Assembly (NCBI GenBank): GCA_039812845.1 | Contig: JBDIBK010000001.1 | Location: 1 to 64,000, forward strand | Origin: JACTMJ01 sp039812845 | GTDB lineage: Bacteria > Acidobacteriota > Terriglobia > Bryobacterales > Bryobacteraceae | Reading direction: 5' to 3' | Length of the DNA stretch: 64,000 nucleotides | Part shown: piece by piece, positions 52,190 to 61,550 of the stretch | How positions within the stretch are numbered: the stretch's first letter is position 1 | Layout of the letters: each line of letters begins with the position of its first letter | Notes under the pieces: model-generated | Database searches by the model: none | What the model was told of the DNA's origin: nothing | What the model saw: the letters and a program-made list of their open reading frames with translations, nothing else | Position numbers and translations under genes: made by a program

Positions 52190-52838
52190 GCGACTCTAGA
52201 GCAAACCAGAAGTTGCTGGAAACAAAAACAAAACATCACCTTTTGTTTCGCGTCTGGTGCTTAGAATATGTAATCTGGATACGTACAACCGTTGGAGTTT
52301 CCGGCAGTTAGGATACCTTTCGAGAGGCGAATTCACCCACTAACCGGTACCAATGTCTACCTCCTTTTTGGGGTAGATTCGCCTCTTGTTCGTGGTTCTT
52401 TCGACGGTAAGGACGAAGCGGCCGACGAAGACCAGCTTCTAAAACATTCTCTAGGATTGAATGATTCTAATAGGAACAGAACTAGTAGGGTCCGTGGATC
52501 CGTGGATTTCGCGTTAACTTAATCAAAGCAGGGGGTTTGCAGGAACCGGAGACTGCGGAAATCAACGTGGACGGAGTGAGAGAAACTGCGTGCCGACCAG
52601 TTTCCCACCGGTATCCACCCAAATTGCAGACTCGATGTTGTGGAAATCAGAATAAGTCATTTCGTTTCATAGGCGAAAGCGGTGGATTGGGGAGTGGAAA
52701 ACGACGACACCGATCGATTCCGACGAATGGGCGAGAAATTCGAAAAAGTTTTTTCGATGTTGCGGGCGGTGCTTGTCCGGCGCATCAGCAGGTGGTGTGG
52801 GATGGCGGAGGAGGAGTGGTTCGAGAAATCGGGGGTGC

Positions 52839-52867
52839 TTGACAGTGTGGCTACGGTCTTGGAGAAT
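52839..52867 (+). promoter_or_regulatory. Promoter of tRNA-Gly
   Basis: A perfect TTGACA (52839-52844), 17-base spacer, and GAGAAT (52862-52867, four of six consensus bases). Transcription would start about a dozen bases before the tRNA. Confidence 0.7.
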
Positions 52868-52885
52868 AAGAGGTACACCATCTGG

Positions 52886-52961
<76 letters not shown>

Positions 52962-53027
52962 TTCCCCTTCCGTTTCGCGGCTCCGCATCGATTCCCCAGT
53001 AGCGTGCTTTCCTTCCGCCGATTATTC

Positions 53028-53043
53028 CTGAGGTGAGCCTCAG
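53028..53043. terminator. Small hairpin between tRNA-Gly and alr
   Basis: CTGAGG, loop TGAG, CCTCAG. It lies between the convergent tRNA and alr ends. It lacks a T-tract, so it is a weak terminator at best. Confidence 0.35.
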
Positions 53044-53063
53044 AGTGAACACAAGCGGATGTA

Positions 53064-54236
53064 TCAGGGAACATAGACTCGTTTCACGCGAGGCTGGATG
53101 TTCGTGAGGATTGAGTAGGAAATCACGCCCGCCTTTCTTCCCAACTCATGAGCGTCAATGGTATGGTCTCCGTCCGAGCCCAGGAGGGTGGCAAGGTCGC
53201 CCGCGCGGACTCCGGGAATGTCCGTGATGTCCACGGTGGTGAGATCCATGGAAACGGTCCCTAGAATCGGGGCGGAGGAACCGCGGAGGAGCACGCGCCC
53301 TACCGTGGAAAGGCGATGCGGATAGCCGTCCGCATAGCCGACGCCGAGGACGGCGATTGTTGTTGGGCGAGTGGTGCGGTGGAGTGCTCCGTAGCCTACC
53401 GGGGTGCCCGGCGGGAGTTGCTTGGTGAGGAGCACATGCGTGTACCAGGAAAGCACCGGCTCTACCGAGAGACGGCCCGACGGATGTTCGCTGGGGCTTG
53501 GGGTGACATACCCATAGACCGCATGCCCTGGACGCACGAGCCGATAGCCGCCGGAGTGCGGTGGATAGTGCAGGGAGTTGGTGGCATCGACGTGCTCAAC
53601 GGGAATCTGAATTCGGAGAGCTTTGAGCGCAGACGCAATTTCCTGGAATCGCCGCAGTTGGATCTGGGTCTGGGGGTTGAGAGGGTCCGAGGCGGAGGCG
53701 AAATGGGTCATCAGCCCTTCCGGGACAGAACTGGTAAGCGCCTGGAACACGCGGGCGATGGCGTCCGGAGAGTCTGTATCGCCGAGACGCGAAAGGCCCG
53801 TATCCACTTTGAAATGGAACGGAAGGGATCGTTCGAGCGCCGCGCAACGCTTGTCAAAGAACTCGACATCCGAGAGGCTGTGAAGCACTGGTGTGAGGGA
53901 GTGCGTAAAGACTGCCTCCCATTCGAAAGGGAGAATTCCAGCCGTGACGACGATCCGGACCGGCGGCGAAATGCCCGCTTCCCGCAGCTCGACGCCTTCC
54001 ACGGCATTGCTCACCGCAAGCCACCGGGCACCGCATTCGACGAGTTTGCGCGCCACCTGGACGGCACCGTGACCATAGGCGTTGGCCTTCACGACGGGCA
54101 TCATCATCGTCTCGGGAGGCAGGACGGATTCGATGGCGCTGTAATTCGCGGCAAGCCGCGAATACGAGATTTCGACGAAGGAACGGAACGGCGGGTTTGT
54201 ATTCGGATTTCGGGTCTGGGCTATTGGGAATTCCAT
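53064..54236 (-). CDS. alr: Alanine racemase
   Basis: A 390-residue PLP enzyme that makes D-alanine for peptidoglycan. The PLP-lysine motif is VVKANAYGHGAVQVA (about residues 48-62). Also present are HFKVDTGLSRLG, HFASASD and the C-terminal TVSMDLTTVDITDIP; the catalytic tyrosine-type segment GYGALH is recognisable. Length is normal. It overlaps the end of the upstream glycosyltransferase gene by 16 bp, so it is coupled to the polysaccharide cluster. This pairing is unusual. Confidence 0.94.
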   Translation of the reverse strand: MEFPIAQTRNPNTNPPFRSFVEISYSRLAANYSAIESVLPPETMMMPVVKANAYGHGAVQVARKLVECGARWLAVSNAVEGVELREAGISPPVRIVVTAGILPFEWEAVFTHSLTPVLHSLSDVEFFDKRCAALERSLPFHFKVDTGLSRLGDTDSPDAIARVFQALTSSVPEGLMTHFASASDPLNPQTQIQLRRFQEIASALKALRIQIPVEHVDATNSLHYPPHSGGYRLVRPGHAVYGYVTPSPSEHPSGRLSVEPVLSWYTHVLLTKQLPPGTPVGYGALHRTTRPTTIAVLGVGYADGYPHRLSTVGRVLLRGSSAPILGTVSMDLTTVDITDIPGVRAGDLATLLGSDGDHTIDAHELGRKAGVISYSILTNIQPRVKRVYVP

Positions 54237-55336
54237 TGTACTGTCAGAGGATTCTGGCGGCGCTGCAATTTCTCAAACAATTCTTCATAGAGCGTGGTGA
54301 TGGCCTCCCAGCTATAGAGACGCTCCACGCGCCGGCGAGCCGCATCGCGGAGGCGATCCCGTTCGCTCTCATTCATTCGCGATGCAAACCGAATTACATC
54401 CGCGAGGGTTTCCTTCTCAAACGGAATCCCGGTATCCCCGGCCACTTCGGCGTTCTCCGGTGTGTTCAGATATAACACCAGGCTTCCTTTGCCCATGGCC
54501 TCAATGAGGGCGGGATGGGTGCCTCCCACTTCCGTCGCGTGAATGTATCCGTAGCAGTGAGACTGCAACTCGTGGTAGCCCTTCCCGTAGATGCCGCCGG
54601 GCAGGTGGATACGGGGGTCCGTGGTGTTTCGAATAGCGGCGATGTATTCCGCGGCATATGGAGCGTCGCCGACCAAAACCAGGTGCCGGGGGCTTTCGAT
54701 CGTTTCATACACTTGCCGGACAAGGAGCGGGTTATTCTCCGGCTCAAAGCGCGTGACGTAGAGCCAGTAATTGCCAGGCTCGACCCCGATTTCGTCGAGA
54801 GCTCCGGTGGAAGGGAGCTGCCCTACCTGCGCGCCGTAGGGGATACAGACGGAACCGGCGCGGTACCGCCGTTGGTAGTAGGCGGCGATCTGACGCGCAT
54901 CCGTAACCATTACGGTGGGGAAGCGGGTGGCCAAAAATTCCGACAAATGATACCAGCCTCGGGCGGGCCGATTCCACTTCTTGCGAAAGCGTTCGATCCC
55001 GTCCACGTTGAGCGCAACGGGCATGCGGGCGAGCCGGGGGAGCAGGGTGAAGATGGCATTCGCCGCGTTGCAATAGAGGACGGCATCGTGGCGGTGAAGC
55101 AGCAGATGCGCGGTGCTGATAGCGGAATGCGCCAGCGTATCGAGGTATTTATTGCGGATGGTAGGGAGCCATTGAAGGGTGACACCGCGGTATTGCCGGG
55201 CCGCGGGCTTCTGGCGGCAATACACGGTGACGAAATGACCTCGTTCAACCAGGCGCGTGCAGAGCTCTTCCGCGAACGTCTCGTAGCCGCCATAGGCCGC
55301 GGGAATTCCGCGCGTTCCCAGGAGTGCGATACGCAT
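54221..55336 (-). CDS. GT4-type glycosyltransferase with DUF1972 N-terminus
   Basis: 371 residues. The N-terminus ALLGTRGIPAAYGGYETFAEEL is the DUF1972 pattern found in rhamnosyltransferase-like GT4 enzymes. The GT-B C-terminal domain includes YWLYVTRFEPENNPLLVRQVYE and GGTHPALIEAMGKGSLVLYLNTPENAEVAGDTGIPF, the donor-binding region with the conserved glutamate. Likely adds a sugar (for example rhamnose) to a surface polysaccharide repeat. It is downstream of a GT2 gene (10 bp gap) and overlaps alr. Confidence 0.9.
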   Translation of the reverse strand: MRIALLGTRGIPAAYGGYETFAEELCTRLVERGHFVTVYCRQKPAARQYRGVTLQWLPTIRNKYLDTLAHSAISTAHLLLHRHDAVLYCNAANAIFTLLPRLARMPVALNVDGIERFRKKWNRPARGWYHLSEFLATRFPTVMVTDARQIAAYYQRRYRAGSVCIPYGAQVGQLPSTGALDEIGVEPGNYWLYVTRFEPENNPLLVRQVYETIESPRHLVLVGDAPYAAEYIAAIRNTTDPRIHLPGGIYGKGYHELQSHCYGYIHATEVGGTHPALIEAMGKGSLVLYLNTPENAEVAGDTGIPFEKETLADVIRFASRMNESERDRLRDAARRRVERLYSWEAITTLYEELFEKLQRRQNPLTVQWNSQ

Positions 55337-55346
55337 GCCGGCGCCT

Positions 55347-56435
55347 CTAGTAGCGCGCCGCCTCGGACTGGCTCACCGAAGCCCGAAGATGGAATTCGGC
55401 CGGAGCCTGCCTGGACACGGGATCGTACGCGAACCAGCTCTCGATGTAGCGGTCCGACACCCGCTTCCTGCTCATGACCTGCTTGCGTTTTTGCATGGTG
55501 CTGGACCAGTTCCGAGTGAGAAACCAGAATGCTCTAAGCGAAGAATGCTCCCAGAGGAGGCAACAGCCGATGACAATGAGATCCCGCCACAGAATGGACC
55601 AAAAGAAGCGCCGGTACATCGGGAGGGAGATGTTCTTCATGCGCATCAGGTAGCGGTTCTTTACCGAGTGCATGTTGATCTCGGCCGGCAGTGCGCGGCG
55701 GTTGCCGGGGAGCACGTTTCTCACGTGGTAGCCGCGGGCCATCGGGGTATACAGGCATTTCCAGCCGGCCAACTGAGAGCGCCACGCGACATCGGCGTCT
55801 TCGCGATAGACGAAGAAATCGTGATCGAAGAACTCGCCGTCCACCGCAATGTCGCGAATCATCTCGGCGCGGTACAGCGCCGCCGCGGCGGTGGCACCGA
55901 AGACGTATTCGATTTTGGTGAAGTGCCCGTTATCCACCTCCTGGCTGCCGCGGTCCAGGTGCCGAAGCATCGGAGTGAAATAGATGCCGGTGGAATCGAC
56001 GAGAGGCTTCTCGTGGAAATCAAAAGTGGCGCGAATGGCAAGCAACTTGCCGCAGACGGTGCCCACTTCAGGGTCAATTTCGCCCGCCGCCACGAGAGCG
56101 TCGATGAAGTCGGGCAGCAGCAGCACATCTGGATTGAGGGTGAGGATCCAACTGCCGCGGCTGAGGCGGATGGCCTGGTTCTGCGCCGCGGCGAAACCGA
56201 CATTCTCATCATTCAGGATGATGGTGCAGCGATCGGAGAACTGCTCAAGAATATCGATGGTTCCGTCAGTGGAAGCATTATCGACGACGATGATCTCTTT
56301 TGCTTCATATCGCTGCTCGAGCACCGATTCGAGGCAGCGTTTGATAAAGCGTCCACTATTGTAGGTGACGAGAGTTATCGAAACGAAAGCTGTGGGAGAA
56401 GAGACAAAGTCTCGATTTGAGATGGATTGAGCCAT
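55347..56435 (-). CDS. GT2-family glycosyltransferase
   Basis: 362 residues with a GT-A fold: SITLVTYNSGRFIKRCLESVLEQ, IIVVDNASTDGTIDIL, NVGFAAAQNQAI and LTLNPDVLLLPD (the DXD-type region). The C-terminal part has HDFFVYREDADVAWRSQLAGWKC, a typical acceptor-side motif, and a short hydrophobic segment near residues 285-305. It has no predicted partner domain. It lies in a run of three consecutive GT2 genes. Confidence 0.92.
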   Translation of the reverse strand: MAQSISNRDFVSSPTAFVSITLVTYNSGRFIKRCLESVLEQRYEAKEIIVVDNASTDGTIDILEQFSDRCTIILNDENVGFAAAQNQAIRLSRGSWILTLNPDVLLLPDFIDALVAAGEIDPEVGTVCGKLLAIRATFDFHEKPLVDSTGIYFTPMLRHLDRGSQEVDNGHFTKIEYVFGATAAAALYRAEMIRDIAVDGEFFDHDFFVYREDADVAWRSQLAGWKCLYTPMARGYHVRNVLPGNRRALPAEINMHSVKNRYLMRMKNISLPMYRRFFWSILWRDLIVIGCCLLWEHSSLRAFWFLTRNWSSTMQKRKQVMSRKRVSDRYIESWFAYDPVSRQAPAEFHLRASVSQSEAARY

Positions 56436-56454
56436 AGAAGCGAAGCGCGTCCTT

Positions 56455-57447
56455 CTAAGATTCTTGCCGGTTTTCTGAAGTATTCCTTACCGGTCTGCTG
56501 GACGGTGGTCTTCCATGAAGAACTGTTCTCAGTGCCAACGCGAACACAGGCCTCACACCGCGAAAGCCGTTTGAGCGTTCGGATCGGCTCAAAACGGCCC
56601 TAGAGAGCGTTCCAACCAAGACTGTGGACCCAATCATGCGAACCCAGACGGAGGAAAAATGTTTCGCCGCGAACTGTAACAGACTCCGATACCAGTATAG
56701 CTGACGGCGGCCTCGTTCCAGCCCATGGATTGAATGACCTCCAACATGCACTCCAGCCACTGTTGGAACGCGCCATACCAGGCTATGGTTTCTTCGCAGT
56801 TGTAAACAATAGTCGACGTCCTCGAACCAGATGGGCCAGAACCGTTCATCAAAACCGCCGATGGCCTGCCAGGCCGCTTTTCGCAAGATCAGGAATGCGC
56901 CGGCCGGCTGTTCCACGGTACCGGCAAGATCCCAGCGATGCCCGTGATAGCGGTAACGCCGATTTACCGGGTTTGAAGGCCATACCCGATTCAAGCCGAG
57001 GGCCTCGAAGATGAGGGTCATGGGCGTGGGAAGACGGCGGTACTGGAACGAATGTTGGGGGTCACCGTCTTCCCCCAGGAGGGTTGCCGCCACCGCGCCG
57101 ATCTCCGGTTGGGCGAAGGGCTCCAGGAAGGCAATTGGCGCTGCGGTGAGAACGACGTCCGGGTTGAGCAGGAGGACAAAGGGCGTGTTGAGCGCTGCAA
57201 TGCCCTGATTGGCTGCCGCCGCAAAACCGCGATTGTCCTTGTTTGCGACCAGGGAGAGTTCGAAGCCGGCGGCGATCTCCCGAGTGGCGTCGAGCGACGC
57301 ATTGTCCACGACAACCACGGGCAGATTGTATGGGTGCAGGCTATCGAGGCAAGCGCGGAGGACATGCGCGGAGTTGTGGGTGACAAGGACCACGCCCAGC
57401 AGATCGGCTGCGGCCTGGCTGGCGGATGTGTTCGCGAGAACCGTCAT
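56455..57447 (-). CDS. GT2-family glycosyltransferase
   Basis: 330 residues. Motifs are GVVLVTHNSAHVLRACLDSL, VVVDNASLDATREIA, NRGFAAAANQGIAALNTPF and LLNPDVVLTAAP, and later FWPIWFEDVDYCLQLRRNH (catalytic ED-containing region). Its start codon overlaps the stop of the upstream GT2 gene by 4 bp (ATGA). The gene is 19 bp from the next GT2 gene. Specificity unknown. Confidence 0.92.
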   Translation of the reverse strand: MTVLANTSASQAAADLLGVVLVTHNSAHVLRACLDSLHPYNLPVVVVDNASLDATREIAAGFELSLVANKDNRGFAAAANQGIAALNTPFVLLLNPDVVLTAAPIAFLEPFAQPEIGAVAATLLGEDGDPQHSFQYRRLPTPMTLIFEALGLNRVWPSNPVNRRYRYHGHRWDLAGTVEQPAGAFLILRKAAWQAIGGFDERFWPIWFEDVDYCLQLRRNHSLVWRVPTVAGVHVGGHSIHGLERGRRQLYWYRSLLQFAAKHFSSVWVRMIGSTVLVGTLSRAVLSRSERSNGFRGVRPVFALALRTVLHGRPPSSRPVRNTSENRQES

Positions 57448-58481
57448 CGCATACCCTCTTGAGGATTGTCCACGAGGGCGAAGTAGGCTTTCCAGAAAGC
57501 GGCCCCAGACGGTCCCACGTTGCGTTGCAGGATTTCCGATTCGCTCGAAAGCAGGACGGCGGACAGACGCTCATCCCGTTCTGAACTGTACCGCAGCGGG
57601 GAGTTCCGATAGGGAGCGCGCCAACGTTGCCAGCGAAACAAGATGGAGGCTTTGCCCCGTATCGCCGCTAAAGGATGACCTTTGCGCGCGGCAAGCAGAA
57701 GAAAGAGCAGATTCCCAGCGAGGATGGGCCGCCACCAGCGGCGGAGGACGGCTGGCGAATAGTGCCTCGCGATGATTAGCGCCTGGTTCCGGGCATTCCA
57801 ATAGGTGGCTTTCGCGCTCCACACGCCGAGCGTGGCACTGCCGACGTGGACGGCACGCGCGCCGGGCACAAAAATGCCGCGATGCCCATGCAGGGCCGCG
57901 CGCAGCCCGAACTCGACATCCTCCAGATAGTTCACGAATCCTTCGTCGAGAAACCCGATTTCCCGGAGGAGGGACATGCGAAAGAGCGCGGCGGTCATTG
58001 GCGGGAACTGCATGGGCCGAGACGCCGCGGCGTCCGGGTGATTGAGATTCTCCCGATGGAGGGCGCGTTCTGGACAGCCCGAACGACTCAGAAGATCCCA
58101 GGCGCCGTCGATCCGATGCTTGTCGTGCCCGGAGATGAGCAAGGGGCAGGCGAACGCAACCGCAGGGTCCGAGAGGGCTGCTTCCAGGCTGGATAGCCAG
58201 GCGGGTTCGAGGACGACATCGCTATTCACCAACGCCACGAGCTCCGTCCCGACCGTGGCGAGGCCGCGGTTAATGGCGATGGCGAAGCCATAGTTGCAGT
58301 CCAACGCCAGCCATTCGGCCGCACCGGCAACGACATGCCGAGAGTTGTCGGTGGAGTGATTGTCCACGACGAGGACCCTCGACGGGGCGCTTGACTGTGC
58401 TGCAATACTAGGCAGCAGTCTTGCGAGGTGGGCCGCCCCGTTATAATTGGGGATCACGATTGTGGTTCGCGCTTTTGCCAA
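57444..58481 (-). CDS. GT2-family glycosyltransferase
   Basis: 345 residues from a TTG at 58481; no better start or clear ribosome site is visible, so the N-terminus is somewhat uncertain. Motifs are TIVIPNYNGAAHLARLLPS, VLVVDNHSTDNSR, NYGFAIAINRGLA, LVNSDVVLEPAWL and FLDEGFVNYLEDVEFGLRAAL. It is the first gene of the left-hand sub-run of glycosyltransferases and diverges from the small signal-peptide protein gene, with an inverted repeat in between. Confidence 0.88.
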   Translation of the reverse strand: MAKARTTIVIPNYNGAAHLARLLPSIAAQSSAPSRVLVVDNHSTDNSRHVVAGAAEWLALDCNYGFAIAINRGLATVGTELVALVNSDVVLEPAWLSSLEAALSDPAVAFACPLLISGHDKHRIDGAWDLLSRSGCPERALHRENLNHPDAAASRPMQFPPMTAALFRMSLLREIGFLDEGFVNYLEDVEFGLRAALHGHRGIFVPGARAVHVGSATLGVWSAKATYWNARNQALIIARHYSPAVLRRWWRPILAGNLLFLLLAARKGHPLAAIRGKASILFRWQRWRAPYRNSPLRYSSERDERLSAVLLSSESEILQRNVGPSGAAFWKAYFALVDNPQEGMR

Positions 58482-58509
58482 CTTGTTTGTGCCAGGATTG
58501 CCGCGTTCG

Positions 58510-58529
58510 GCTTTTCCGCAGGGAAAAGC
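58510..58529. promoter_or_regulatory. Inverted repeat between divergent genes, operator candidate
   Basis: GCTTTTCC, four bases, GGAAAAGC: an 8-bp perfect dyad in the 65-bp gap between the divergent GT2 gene and the signal-peptide protein. It could be a regulator-binding site for both. Confidence 0.45.
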
Positions 58530-58546
58530 GTCTGTGAAAATACATT

Positions 58547-59116
58547 ATGATGACACGTCTGCTTCGCCGCCATTGGCTGATCGCGCTGGCCGGTTTCGTT
58601 GTAACGGCCACTGCGGCTCCCGCCGAGCTTCAATCCGGCGCCAATGTGTATGTGCTCCCCATGCGGTCCGGGTTTCATTTGTTCCTCGCCAGCCAGCTTG
58701 CGCAAGCCAACGTGCTCACCGTAGTGACCGACGCGTCGCTGGCCGACTACATCCTTACCGATTCGATTGGCGGGGCTTTTGAGCAATCGATGGAGGAGCT
58801 TTACCCAAAGCCGAAGCCTGAAGAGCCGGCTAAAGCAAGACAGGATGACAAGAAGGAAAGTGGGGGGATATCCTCCATGGTGGACGCCTATTCCACCTCG
58901 GTTCGGCGACCCTCGACGTTTTCCCGCTCCGACGGCACCTACTTTCTTGTGGACCGCCATAGCCGGATTGTGGTGTGGAGCACGTTCTTTAACCATCGAG
59001 ACACACGGAATCAGGCGATGGACAAGGATGCCGCTCAGATGGTGAAACGGCTCAAGAAGCATCTGAAGGCGGCGAGCGGCACAGCATCGACGCACGCTGA
59101 GAGTGCCACGCCTTAG
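58547..59116 (+). CDS. Signal-peptide protein of unknown function
   Basis: 189 residues; alternative start three bases later. N-terminal signal peptide (about 1-27, ending PAEL). The mature part has VYVLPMRSGFHLFLASQLAQANVLTVVTDASLADYILTD, then a charged low-complexity stretch (about 82-103) and FLVDRHSRIVVWSTFF. The pattern of a short strand, a basic helix and DYILTDS recalls periplasmic proteins of unknown role in Acidobacteria, but I cannot name a family. It is the only plus-strand gene inside the polysaccharide cluster. It shares its stop region with the downstream minus-strand gene. Confidence 0.75.
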   Translation: MMTRLLRRHWLIALAGFVVTATAAPAELQSGANVYVLPMRSGFHLFLASQLAQANVLTVVTDASLADYILTDSIGGAFEQSMEELYPKPKPEEPAKARQDDKKESGGISSMVDAYSTSVRRPSTFSRSDGTYFLVDRHSRIVVWSTFFNHRDTRNQAMDKDAAQMVKRLKKHLKAASGTASTHAESATP

Positions 59117-61542
59117 TCCGAAATTCTCGATGCCGGGTGAAGATCTCCGGTCGCTGGCCGGGGCTGCCGCTCCGCCTTCTCGTTAAGCAACCGATGGTAT
59201 CGTGCGACCAGGCTCCGGGTATTCTTCTCCGCATCCCAATCCGCGGCCACCAAGCGAAGCGCCGTTTCCGCCATCTGCGCACCCCGTTCCGGATGCGATA
59301 GCAGTTGAAGGACGGAATGCGCGAAATCGTCTGGAGATTCGGCTACGGCGCAGACCGGACGTTCCGGAAAGATAAGACCTTCCGCCCCAATCGGCGTGGC
59401 CACGACCGGAATTCCAGAGGCGAACGCTTCGAGCAACTTCACCCGGACGCCCGAGCCGGAGAGCACGGGACATACGAAGACGGCGCACTCCCGTAAGTGT
59501 GAACGGACATCATCCACCGAACCCAGAAGGGTGACCCAATCGGGCAACGGTTCAGGAAGGTTGAGGAGGCCGGAATTCGGCCCCACAACCCGCAAGCGCG
59601 TGGAAGGACGGGCTGCGAGGACAATCGGCATCACGCGGGAGAGAAGCCAGTGGAGCCCTTCTCTATTTGGCAAATGGCGGAAGTTCCCCACGAACAGAAG
59701 CGTGTCTGGAACGCGACTTTCCCCGCCGTGTGGAGACGAGGTGATGTCGATGCCGGCGCGCAACCTGGGCGCAATGCGCTTGGACAGACGGGGCAGGAAG
59801 CTTTCCAGATAATGCCGATTGGTGTCTGTGCAAACCTGCACAAAATCGAGCTTGGCCAGCGCGTTAAGCTCATAGCGCAGGGCGCGCAGATATTCGAGGG
59901 CGGGCAAGGGGTCCGAAAGCAGGTTTGCCATGCGCACGCGCCTTCCGACGCTCTGGAAATAGATATCGTGCTCAAAGAGCCCGGTAACGATGCGGCGATA
60001 CGATTTTGCATATTGGGCAAGCTGCGTGTATTCCACTTGCAGCACATCGATGGACTTCTCAAGAACTATTCGGTCTAGGAGTTGAGCAAGTTCCGGAAAC
60101 GCAAATTCCCGGACCGCCTTGGGAAGGAAACCGAGACAATTCGCGGACGGCGCGGGCGGCCGTACAAGAAGGTGCATTGATGCGAAGCGGCCAGCCTCCG
60201 CGAGATGGGCTTCGCGTTCCGATTCCTCTTCGAGCATCACGACCAGATGGACATCACACAGCTTCGTCAAGTGGCGAAGGGTCTGGAACATGAGAGCCGC
60301 GCCGCCATGGTGCGGCGGATAGATTGGATAGGGCGAGAGAAAAAGCACTTGCAGACGCCCGGAGGGTGAGCCCTCATTTCGGTAACTGTGCCGAAATCGA
60401 TCATGAAAGGAATCGGGGCGATGCAACTGAAGCGCTTCCATGTCGGAGACTCTGGCGGCGCGAGCGCTGATCCAACGTCTCCGAAGCACCTCCGGAAACT
60501 GCAGAAACGCACGGGCGGCAGCTTGCCCGGTGCAGCCCCTCGGCCTCCCATCTCCCGCCAGGTTTGCGAGGCAGTTATACAGGAGACGCAAGCAACTGGA
60601 GGCCAGCATGCCGGGATGAAGGACGTGTTTCCAATGAAAGAGAATCCGATTCTTCTCGACGATTGCATCGATGTAGGAACGGGAGAATCGCTTGCCGATT
60701 GTCCCGCGATGCTCATGATAGACCACACTATCCGCCGTGTAGAGCACCTTCCATCCGCGCTTCCAGGCCTCCCAACCAAGATCCGTGTCTTCGAGGTAGA
60801 ACGGGCGATAGATATGGTCAAATCCACCGATCTCGAGGAGTTTCTTGCGATGAAAAGCGGAGGATCCACCGCCGGGATAGAAGCAGGGGTAGAGCATGGA
60901 GACGTCAGCATTCAAGTCATGGCCCAAACGGATCTCCCCGTGCTCCCAGAGGGCATACGTGAGCCCCGATTCTTCACGCCGCTTACTCGGATCGCTGAAT
61001 CGGATTTGGGCCGCCACAGCGAATACGTCGGGGTCGACGAAAGGCGACAGCAGCGGTGCGAGAAAACCGGGCTCCACTCGCATGTCGGAGTTCAGCAGGA
61101 CGACGTAAGGATTCGCGGCGGCAAGGATCCCGGCATTCGAGCCGCCGCCAAAGCCGCGATTCCGAGGCAGGGAAAGCAGCCGCACTTCCGGACAATGACG
61201 CTTAAGCCATTCCGCGCTGCCGTCGGTGGAGGCATTGTCAACGACAATCAGTTCATCACCGAGATCGAAGTCACAGGCAGAAATCACGCTGGGCAGGTAC
61301 TTTTCAAGAAGGTCCCGGCCATTCCAGTTTGGAATGACGATAGAGGCTGGGGGGCGCTGAGAGGGCATCATTGGCGGGGCGTCGGGAGCACCTGGCACCG
61401 GGACCGTTCGCATGAGCCTGCTCAGAACCCCCACGAGAAGGAGGGAGACATACGCAAACGGCAGCAGGAGCGCCAACAGGAGAGTGCACGCAATGCCGGC
61501 AAGGGTCTCGAGCACGTGTCGATATAAGGGCGCAGGATGCAA
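59113..61542 (-). CDS. Fused GT2-GT4 bifunctional glycosyltransferase
   Basis: 809 residues. An N-terminal membrane helix (about 12-42) precedes a GT2 domain (about 65-320) with ASIVIPNWNGRDLLEKYLPS, LIVVDNASTDGSAEWL, NRGFGGGSNAG, LLNSDMRVEP and FYLEDTDLGWEAWKRGW. A second domain (about 395-800) is GT-B type: VLFLSPYPIYPPHHGGAAL near its start and LSGSGVRVKLLEAFASGIPVVATPIGAEG in the donor-binding region. The enzyme may add two sugars in sequence. It follows the methyltransferase gene with 8 bp between them. The last four bases overlap the stop of the opposite gene. Confidence 0.92.
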   Translation of the reverse strand: MHPAPLYRHVLETLAGIACTLLLALLLPFAYVSLLLVGVLSRLMRTVPVPGAPDAPPMMPSQRPPASIVIPNWNGRDLLEKYLPSVISACDFDLGDELIVVDNASTDGSAEWLKRHCPEVRLLSLPRNRGFGGGSNAGILAAANPYVVLLNSDMRVEPGFLAPLLSPFVDPDVFAVAAQIRFSDPSKRREESGLTYALWEHGEIRLGHDLNADVSMLYPCFYPGGGSSAFHRKKLLEIGGFDHIYRPFYLEDTDLGWEAWKRGWKVLYTADSVVYHEHRGTIGKRFSRSYIDAIVEKNRILFHWKHVLHPGMLASSCLRLLYNCLANLAGDGRPRGCTGQAAARAFLQFPEVLRRRWISARAARVSDMEALQLHRPDSFHDRFRHSYRNEGSPSGRLQVLFLSPYPIYPPHHGGAALMFQTLRHLTKLCDVHLVVMLEEESEREAHLAEAGRFASMHLLVRPPAPSANCLGFLPKAVREFAFPELAQLLDRIVLEKSIDVLQVEYTQLAQYAKSYRRIVTGLFEHDIYFQSVGRRVRMANLLSDPLPALEYLRALRYELNALAKLDFVQVCTDTNRHYLESFLPRLSKRIAPRLRAGIDITSSPHGGESRVPDTLLFVGNFRHLPNREGLHWLLSRVMPIVLAARPSTRLRVVGPNSGLLNLPEPLPDWVTLLGSVDDVRSHLRECAVFVCPVLSGSGVRVKLLEAFASGIPVVATPIGAEGLIFPERPVCAVAESPDDFAHSVLQLLSHPERGAQMAETALRLVAADWDAEKNTRSLVARYHRLLNEKAERQPRPATGDLHPASRISD

Positions 61543-61550
61543 GACGGAAC

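Larger units (their letters stand above)
52007..52710. other. Putative chromosomal origin of replication (oriC)
   Basis: About 700 bp of A+T-richer, gene-free DNA upstream of dnaA. It holds an inverted pair of DnaA-box-like sites (52043-52051 and 52055-52063), further near-boxes at 52611-52619 (GTATCCACC), 52639-52647 (TGTGGAAAT) and 52693-52701 (AGTGGAAAA), an 11-bp direct repeat spaced 21 bp (52098-52129), and A+T-rich segments at about 52205-52300 and 52434-52470 that could unwind. Location next to dnaA is the usual bacterial arrangement. No experiment supports the exact limits. Confidence 0.75.
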
